DNA of 64,000 bases from assembly GCA_009760855.2 (NCBI GenBank), contig WPIO01000075.1:299501-363500 (forward strand). The letters are read 5' to 3'. The notes beneath the pieces are model-generated. The model saw only the letters and a program-made list of their open reading frames with translations. It had not been told where the DNA came from and ran no database searches. Below are positions 56,600 through 64,000 of this stretch, in pieces; position 1 is the stretch's first letter, and each line of letters starts with the position of its first letter. Origin of the DNA: Cristatella mucedo. Lineage: Eukaryota > Bryozoa > Phylactolaemata > Cristatellidae. Both the position numbers and the translations under genes were made by a program.

Positions 56600-57075
56600 A
56601 CAAATGCCCCTTTTATGACACACTAACGAGGCAGAGCAGAAGGAAAGGACTAGTAGACTGCGAAAAACATAAACCGTAAACCTCTGTTGCTATTTGATGT
56701 CAGAAGCTTTGCATAATGGCTGAGGACCCTAAGCAGTCGTCTCACGCTAGTCTCTTGGTTCGAGACTTTATTGGTGGACATTGAACCTGGAGGCTGAATT
56801 TTTTGTTCGCGCGATTGAGCCAAATACTGACAAACATGCTGAGTCTGCTAACGATGAAGCAGCTCTTTACCATGGCGAACTGTGGGAATAAAAAAAAACT
56901 CCCTGCTGAACTCTTGTGACTTTTTTTGCCGCTCTAAACCAAAATTTAGCACATTGCTGAGGAGCAGTGTTTCGTCCTCGAACAAATTATGAAAAAATGC
57001 CCGGGCCGCGGATTTTGCGATCAGTAGTATCAGCCAAGGGCAGCAAAATTGGGCTATACTTCGCTGTTGGGTTTC
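56600..57075. other. host intergenic sequence
   Basis: Nothing recognised. Confidence 0.35.
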
Positions 57076-57079
57076 AGGT

Positions 57080-57205
57080 GCTCGCCTTTGATGACCGAGT
57101 CAAGGTGAATGCAATCGATGACCGAGGTCCTGAGCTCAAGCTCTGTGGCATATGTGAGGCGCCTGGATAGAGATTAGATGTTTTTAGGGCACTAAACAAG
57201 TGAAT
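57080..57205 (+). mobile_element. tRNA-derived SINE, family B, 3' part
   Basis: GATGACCGAGGTCCTGAGCT and then GAGGCGCCTGGATAGAGATT with TTTAGGGCACTAAACAAGTG match the 46326-46465 copy. Confidence 0.65.
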
Positions 57206-57209
57206 TGCG

Positions 57210-59385
57210 TAATTATTTAAGAGGCATTGGACAGCGAACAGTGCCAAACTTACCCCACAGACTGTCTAACTGACGTGAAGTCAGACAAGATTGGATTGCT
57301 GAAGGCGATGCCAGTCAATGAGCAGAACGAGCCGAACGAGCAATCACTCGTGCAGCCGTGCAGGTAGCTCCGAAGATTCACGCGCTTTGTTTGCTAGAAA
57401 GCATTCTAGTTTCTAGTTCGAGATTTTATTAATGTCATTGCATTACAGTGTCTATTAAGAAAGCGCTCCAAGAAAAAGGCGATCGTCTTTCACCAGCCGA
57501 ACGAAATGCTCACAACCTGAAGCCACGGAAAGCCGAGGGATCTAGAAACGCTTTAAAGCGAATCTCGTTGGTAGGATGGAACGGCTGTTGGCAAACATGG
57601 CTGACGGCTATTGGCCAAGATGGCGATAGCTGTTGGCCAAGAAGACGAAGACGAGACAGCAGCAGCGACAGCTTTGAAGGAAGCGTCTGAAGGTTCTCGG
57701 TAGCAACTTGCGTTAGAACCTAAGGAGGGATCGAAGCCGACACCTATAGTTGCTTCGGAGGTTTAGTTTTAATTTTGTCTGCCAATAACGGCTTTTCTCT
57801 AAGACGGGGGGCTGCGAGCGACGGGAATCTATCGGCTGGGTAAAAGGTCGTCGGCGTGAGAATGGTTGGCTCACTCACAGGCGGCGTTGACTTGGAATGC
57901 ACTCGCAGCGACCGGCGATGGGAACAAGCCGGCCAATCAGGTGTGATCGAAGAGTCAAGACGAAACAGAAAAGGTGGGCGGCGCGGCGAGCCCGAGAGCG
58001 CACGCACAGCCAGCGGGAAGTGCTTTATAAAACTAGCAGTCGTTTTTGCGGTTCGACGAGCGGCGGCGGCCGCCGCCCTCGGCACCTCGAGCAAACGCTA
58101 CGACGCACCGCGAGACGACGGCGGAAATTCTCGACGCACGCTCTCGCGCGCGAACGCCGAGAATCGTCGGACCGTCGCTGAAAGCTGGGGCATCGCTAAG
58201 CCGCGGGCGACCGACGCATTACCCAGGCAGCACTCGCCTTCAGGCGCCGACCAAACGTCAGGGTCGCCACGGACGTGGTTTGCGGCTGCCAGACATCACT
58301 AGGCCGCAAACGCAGAGCTCGCCGCAGCCGGCGCTCGATGAAAACTGGCTACGCTTGAACCTCGTATTCGGCTGTCGATTCGTACGTGCAATGCCAATGC
58401 GCCCATACAGGCACGCCGACAGTAATGGAGCGCGGCTGCGACGAACAGCGCCCATACCTTAAAATAAAAAGTCCGCATCTATAATTTCGAAAAAGTCCAT
58501 TTGACAGCAGCAGAGATTTGCAGGCGTTCAAAAACGGTCACGAAGTACGTCGATGGCTGCGCCGCCTGCAGCTCAGATCAGCTCAAAAGCCAACGCCAGC
58601 TCCGGAAGCACGGCTGACAGTTCTTTATGCCGCTGGGTATACGCCCAGGACGCAATGTGCTCGTTCATGCACGACCTTGGTCGTGCTCGAATTCATCCAT
58701 GTCCATCCGCGACTGGTCTCGGCGACTTTAGCTGGCGGCCATTTTGAGCTCGCGCGGGCCAGCGGAAGTCCGGTCGAGCGGACGGGCTCGTGCGGCGGTG
58801 GCGGCGGCGGCGCCTCGTTCTCTCCAGCAGGCGCCGCTCAAGCCTCATCAGGCCGAGTGCAGTCGCAGAACACTCATATGCCCGCTCCTTGAGCGCAGGG
58901 ATGTCAGACGAGTCGGCGTCCGCATGGCGCCCGCGTACCGCCGCCGACTCTTCGGGATGACGCGACCTCCCGGGACAGCAAAGATGTCGCTTCGCTGCGC
59001 CGCGAAGCGATTTCAAAAGGAGCTCCCTTTGTTTCGCGACTCAGCGCGGCGGAGCTGGAGAGCGAGAGCGCGCTCTCCCAGGAGCGGCCACGTTCGGCTC
59101 GACGCCAAGCGCTTCCGGGTCGCCACCTCGGCATGGTCGATGCGGTCGCGAAATGGATAGGGTAACCGTCGGACGGCGACGACGAATTGCGTCGTCGCAC
59201 TGCTGCGCGTGACTTCGGACCGACGTCGCATCAGCGCAGGTCGCTCGACGGGAGATAAAAGGTAGCGCCGCCGACATTTCCGTTTCCGCGACTCGCGGCC
59301 TCCACCCGTCGCCGAAGCGTGCGTCTGACTCCTGCCGCGACTGCTGCTGCTGCTGCTTTGCGCGCCCATTAACACCCTCAGTCGC
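57210..59385. other. host sequence with a CpG-dense tract
   Basis: From about 57800 to 59350 the sequence is GC- and CpG-rich, with overlapping open frames on both strands. A possible exon after GCATTACAG at 57450 (LSPAERNAHNL) is unsupported. It may be a promoter island. Confidence 0.4.
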
Positions 59386-59390
59386 GTGAC

Positions 59391-59410
59391 TCTCTCTCTC
59401 TCTCTCTCCC

Positions 59411-59496
<86 letters not shown>

Positions 59497-59498
59497 CC

Positions 59499-59578
<80 letters not shown>

Positions 59579-59614
59579 CCTCCTTCTCCCTCCCCTTCTC
59601 TTTCTCTCTCTCTC
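59391..59614. repeat. (TC)n microsatellite
   Basis: About 220 bases of TC with a few CCC and TTT interruptions. Confidence 0.97.
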
Positions 59615-60093
59615 TTTTGTAATGCCGTGCAATTATGAACTATTAACTTGACAGCTGTGCCTCGATTAAGAGCTATATGAGCTTTGCAGCTGAATTTGGA
59701 TGCTTATGAAATAGCCGCGATAAGCCGAGGCTAATGAGCAGCATTATGTCCGATGTGCGATGGTGATTATTGTGGCTTATGACCTGGATACTATACAAGG
59801 CGTGTACCTGACCGCAGTCGCTGGTTCTTGGATCAACGGTCTGCCGGTCGGTGAGTGTAGCGCTGAGCGTGAGATGCTGAGCCTGTTAGCTAGTAAGAAT
59901 TAAGTTACCCGGCTGCATCAGCCGTAGAATACAGGCTTGTGGAGCTTTTGTGGAGCTTTAAAACAGTGTAGTTGCTAGCGTTGCTGCGTTCGCAATATTG
60001 AATATCTATTTTATCCTAGCTTATTTCTAGCTTCAGGCCTTTGCACATAGAATGTGTTGTGCCACTACCCAAACTAGTGAGGGTTTTGAGGTG

Positions 60094-60095
<2 letters not shown>

Positions 60096-60160
<65 letters not shown>

Positions 60161-60208
60161 GCGCGCGCGCGAGCACACGCACACGCGCACACGCGCACAC
60201 ACACACAC
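60096..60208. repeat. (AC)n-(GC)n alternating purine-pyrimidine tract
   Basis: About 50 bases of AC, 26 bases of pure CG alternation, then mixed AC/GC. It is an almost unbroken alternating purine-pyrimidine run, the classic Z-DNA-forming type. Confidence 0.95.
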
Positions 60209-60239
60209 CATACACTCTATCTCTCTATCTCTTCCTCTC

Positions 60240-60900
60240 TCTGGCGCCAAACGTCGTTATCCGGTCGCCTATTCCGCGCTTCGGCGGCCACTCTGCGGCT
60301 TCGTTTGCTCGGCCGTGAGTTTACACCTTTCTTGAAAGGCCGAGTGTCGCGCAGCAAACAGCAGCGGCAGGGGGCCGGACGCCCGTTAGCAAGCTAGCGC
60401 CTTCCCCCTCGTGTGGACAAGGCATTGGCAATCGCTGCGGGATCTCGTGCAGCGTTCTCTTACGAGCGCCTTCGTCTCGCCGCAAACTTCTCGCGAGAGC
60501 AGACTCGCACGATCGGCGATGCGTCTGCGATTCGGTCAACAACTCCGCTCATCTGAGCCCTCGCCGCTTCAGGTGCTGAGCTGCCACTCGTGGGCGCAGG
60601 CACGCACCTCCGAGGCTGAGTGCACGCGGCTGAGTGCACACGGCTGAGTGCACACGGCTGAGTGCACGAGGCTCTGGACCATCGCTCCGGCCGCGGTGTG
60701 TAGGCATGGCGAGTCGAAGGAGCGCTGCCTACGTTTCTTCCTCCAATATCCGCCGCCTGTCCCTCGTCGAACGGTCGTTCGGCCGACTTCGCTTCACACA
60801 CTTGAGGGAGCCTGAGCTAGGGCGCTGCCGTTCGCTGCCAACACTCTTCGCAGAATAATGGGGACGTTTTGGCTCCTCGAGTTTACAGTCTACGTTTTCA
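60240..60900. other. CpG-rich host sequence
   Basis: It contains three direct copies of GGCTGAGTGCAC near 60613-60665. Open frames on both strands look compositional. Confidence 0.4.
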
Positions 60901-60999
60901 ACCTGAGCACTTGCGCTTGGCTGAGCTGCGTCCGAAATTAGCACTCGTTTACTAAATCCGCTCTCGATTGTCTTTGAAAGCGCTCGAGACTGAATTGTG

Positions 61000-61180
61000 G
61001 AACTGCTCTCCTGACTCTGCTATGCTTCCCACTTTCTCTTTGTTTCGTGAGACGAAGTCTGTTGGCTAACGAATGCGTACTGAAAGCCGCTTAGGCTGTG
61101 AGTGCGCTACACAAAATTCTCCTGCGTAATACCCACATAGTCTGTATGGCTTTGTGGAGTTACAGACGGAGATATATTAC
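61000..61180 (+). mobile_element. L2/CR1-type LINE 3' end, short
   Basis: CTCCTGACTCTGCTATGCTT, GAGACGAAGTCTGTTGGCTA and the family tail with GTTACAGACGGAGATATATT. Confidence 0.8.
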
Positions 61181-61380
61181 ATGGGCACCCTCAAAGAACT
61201 CAATCTCTGTCTATGGGCTTCACAATTGCTGCACAGGAAGCACGATCAAATAGTAGTGGTAGCATGCTCAATCAATAATAAGAATAACATTGTTAGGGGT
61301 GACGTGCACAGGGTCAGCATGCAAGTGTGGTTAGTGGCAGCATGCACAGTGTCAGCACGCATAAGCACACTATACATTTT
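61181..61380 (-). repeat. LINE/SINE 3' tail fragment
   Basis: The minus strand has the tail words of the second LINE family (GGGCACCCTCAAAGAACTCA read on plus), abutting the previous LINE end. Confidence 0.6.
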
Positions 61381-62608
61381 TTATTGGTAAGCCTCCGAAA
61401 ATTGACTACAAAATCTTTCGTCTCGAATTTGTCCGCCTCATTTACAGCAAAGTTTTGACGCTTTTTCCTCTCTCTGAAACTCTTCTGTCAAGTCTTGACA
61501 CTCAAAACTCTGTCGCTGAATGCCGTGAAGATGTGAAAGGTGATTCCTCGCATCGTCCAGCGACTTTTCCGTCCTCAATCGTAACTCGGTGCTGAGGAAA
61601 ACTTAGCATGCATTTGTTGATCGCGCGAGCGCCTATAAGACCTTCACAGCTAGCACTTTGTTCAAACTCTTTTCATCGCTACTATAGGCCGTCGACCGAT
61701 GTACAAGCGAGACCAGGATCGCACTGAGTGTAGGGATTCTACAATGAGCTCGCTAAAACGATCGCTTCTGAGCAGAAATTCTTTCCTAAATATGTCGCTT
61801 TTTGCTTACACTGACATTTAGTTGTCTTTCAGACTTGTATTTCATCGTGGTACATTTCCAACTTCCATCATCCGAACGAACGACTGTCAATTGTAGATCG
61901 TGTGTGCTCTGTGCATATCCGATATTCGATTTACACTAATTACAATAAGCGTGCCATTCCCGAGAATGATGCACGTTTCAAATGAATCAGTACTCAGTTG
62001 GAAGTGAACACAGGCAGCGAAGCAGCAGGATTTCAAAAGTGGAGGCCACGTCTTTTGTTTCGCTTTAGAGCCTAAGGTGTTCTCTTAGAAAATCTAGCCA
62101 CGTTTTCGAGCGTAGGAGATCGGGGCGGAACGGCGACGAAAGTCAGCCACGTCGACCATTCAACTTCGAAATTATGCCGTTCAACTGGGCGATTGATAAG
62201 TCGGACGATTCCTTTCGAATTGCAGGGCAATCTCGTCAGCTGAGCGAGCCGCATCGAGGGAGGCAAGCACGCCGTTCACCTCGCCATGTGCAGAATGCGG
62301 CTTCAGCTGACGCCGACGGCTGAGCCGCAATGCAGTTGCCGCCGCCGCCACCACACGGCCGCTGCCATCCCTCTACTCCACGCCGGGCGCTAGCGCCAAT
62401 GACTAAAAGGCTGCCGTGTGCCGTCGCCGATACGGTCGCCGCTCGGCGGTCGCCCATTCGTTGCATCGCTCTCGTGCAACGGCACCGGCTCCTGCGATCG
62501 AGCAAGTAGCCGCGTTTCAAACGCCGACGACCCCGTCGCCGCCGGCATTGCGTCATCTGCCACCGTCGCTTTCGTCCATCCGTCGCTCGGAGCTCCGTTG
62601 CGAGAGCC
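61381..62608. other. 5' flank of the GPCR gene
   Basis: GC content rises towards 62250-62608, consistent with a CpG promoter. No TATA box or upstream exon is evident. A minus-strand open frame (62236-62673) overlaps the start and is probably chance. Confidence 0.4.
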
Positions 62609-63838
62609 ATGAGCCTAACGGCCGACGAGGCTGCATTCGCGGCCCTAACCGCAGTCTCGTCCGTCTTCGGCACGGTGGCCTACAGCGTCTTGGCGGCGTC
62701 CATCGTCAGAAAGCTGTCGGCGGCGAAGGAGCGCGCCAGCACGCTGATGACACACGACACCATACTGCTGACTCTCGCTGCCGTCGAGCTGTGCGTGAGC
62801 GTCGCCGCCATCCCATCGTTTCTGTTCTTCACCGGGCGGCTGACGACGCTCGCAGCGTGCAGCGTCATTGTCTACTTGACCCACGTCGCTTTCGTGTCGG
62901 AGCAGCTCGTGCGACTGTCCCTAGCACTCGAGCGCTACCTGCATGTGTGCCACGGCAGCGGGTCGGAGGCAACGGGTCGGCGGCGGCGCAGTGTTTGGCT
63001 CTTCGTCGGAGCGCCCCTACTGGCGGCCGCGGTCTTCTGCCTGCCGGTGGCCTTCATTCCGTCGTCCGCCGCAGCTCCCCGGCAGCCATCTTTGAACTCC
63101 ATCGCAACCGCCTCGCAGCTGGCGGCCACGTCGAAAGCTTCCGCGTCCGGCGAAGACACGGTGTGCGTGTACGATGACTCGAAGACGGCGGCTCGCGTTT
63201 TCGCCTGGATCGTAATGCTCACGTACACCGCCTACTTGCCGGCGTACGCTGCGCTCAACGGGCTCGTCGCGAGGCACATGATCAAAGCCGAGCGCTCTGT
63301 GGGGCCGACCGCCGCAACGGCCAGAGGCGCAGCAGCTGCTCCGGTCAGCGGCGGCGGCAGGGCGGGTGCTGCCGACAGCGGCGTCTGCCCTCGACCGCCT
63401 CCGGCGACGGTCGCCGAGCGCTGGAGGCGTGCTCGGCGCTCTCAGGGCGTGCGCCGGCTCACGGCGATGATGGCGGCACATGCCGCGTTCGTCATTCTGT
63501 GGCTGCCCTACATCGCGTCGCTCGTCCGGCCCGATTTCACGCTGCTCGTCGTGGAGCACTCGCACCTGCTCGCCAACGTGCTCTACGCCGCTTTCCTCGT
63601 CGCCTTCAACAAGAGCGCGAGCGACACGCTGCTGCAGCCGCTGCGCCGCCTGTTGCTGCTGCTTAGCGCGGCGTCCGAGCGGCGCGGCGAGCAACTGGAA
63701 GAAACCGCCAACTCGTCGCGCCGCCTCCCTGCAGCTGGCATTGCCAGCGGCGGCCCGCTAAGAGTACACACTCTGGCTGACCGAGCCCGGCTGTTGATAG
63801 CGTCCGCGGCTGAGACACTGGCACCGGCGTTACGTTGA
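62609..63838 (+). CDS. class A G-protein-coupled receptor, intronless
   Basis: A 409-codon uninterrupted frame with seven hydrophobic segments (about residues 10-33, 50-74, 82-105, 129-151, 196-220, 284-305, 313-335). Class A marks are ERY at 108-110 after helix 3, the Cys 84 and Cys 186 pair, and LWLP at 297-300 (variant of CWxP). Helix 7 lacks a recognisable NPxxY. Loop 3 is long and rich in Gly, Ala and Arg. The context ERASTLMTHD suggests an orphan of amine/opsin/peptide type; ligand unknown. GC-rich third positions fit the surrounding island. Confidence 0.85.
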   Translation: MSLTADEAAFAALTAVSSVFGTVAYSVLAASIVRKLSAAKERASTLMTHDTILLTLAAVELCVSVAAIPSFLFFTGRLTTLAACSVIVYLTHVAFVSEQLVRLSLALERYLHVCHGSGSEATGRRRRSVWLFVGAPLLAAAVFCLPVAFIPSSAAAPRQPSLNSIATASQLAATSKASASGEDTVCVYDDSKTAARVFAWIVMLTYTAYLPAYAALNGLVARHMIKAERSVGPTAATARGAAAAPVSGGGRAGAADSGVCPRPPPATVAERWRRARRSQGVRRLTAMMAAHAAFVILWLPYIASLVRPDFTLLVVEHSHLLANVLYAAFLVAFNKSASDTLLQPLRRLLLLLSAASERRGEQLEETANSSRRLPAAGIASGGPLRVHTLADRARLLIASAAETLAPALR

Positions 63839-64000
63839 GAGTTTCCACTTCGTTCGCAACGTTTGAGGTGAAAGCTATCCCCGACAACGGCTGCCGCATC
63901 CCCAGGGAAGATCCGACGGATGTACTGTCTCAGCGATCGCGGACGTAGTGAAGCGGTCGTCTCGATTCACCTAGTTTAAGCCCGTGCTCTTGCTACGTGC

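Noticed and set aside
62416-63177. Alternative long plus-strand frame overlapping the GPCR
   Set aside because: Arg/Ala-rich with no domain. The GPCR frame has seven hydrophobic segments and class A motifs.

Overview
The window is animal nuclear DNA carrying one very large, decayed virus-like transposon. Host signs are GT-AG introns, a UFM1 gene, a leucine-rich-repeat gene, an intronless class A GPCR, tRNA-derived SINEs, many broken L2/CR1-type LINEs and long simple repeats. I can say metazoan, probably an invertebrate, but not which phylum.

Positions 1-5438 hold three phase-0 exons of a leucine-rich-repeat gene (minus strand), a SINE, a LINE fragment and GA, AT and CT repeats. Positions 5439-27553 are a 22.1-kb AT-rich Maverick/Polinton (adintovirus-like) element. 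It has inverted termini of 200-214 bp beginning AGTAGAT, is flanked by the 5-bp duplication TGCCT, and each terminus contains a long fold-back palindrome. Positions 27554-64000 are host DNA: dispersed LINE and SINE debris, UFM1 (39971-40360, minus), two partial minus-strand genes (43.9-45.6 kb and 47.97-48.4 kb), a GC-rich tract, a 12 x 10-bp minisatellite, and an intronless GPCR (62609-63838, plus).

The element carries a near-complete virion and replication set. It has a family-B DNA polymerase with an endonuclease VII-like zinc module, a DDE integrase, an adenain-like cysteine protease, an A32/FtsK-type packaging ATPase, a major capsid protein, two tandem penton-like genes, a phospholipase A2-like minor capsid gene and a pVI-like hydrophobic protein. 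Accessory genes are a YqaJ-like exonuclease, an HNH-AP2 homing-type endonuclease, at least four fibre genes built from phage-tail-type repeats, zinc-ribbon proteins, an acidic protein and a two-helix membrane protein. Most genes have in-frame stops (mainly TAA) and frameshifts (many in A-runs), so this copy is almost certainly defective. The ATPase, the acidic protein and the membrane protein remain open. Many element genes start a few bases after a TATATAGA-like motif, and several are divergent pairs separated by only 10-50 bp.

The last kilobase inside the right end (about 26330-27340) has host-like composition. It holds a 60-bp minisatellite, a good splice donor and a tRNA-like Pol III head, which suggests captured or inserted host DNA. 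All calls come from reading the sequence; family names rest on remembered motifs and no database search was run.
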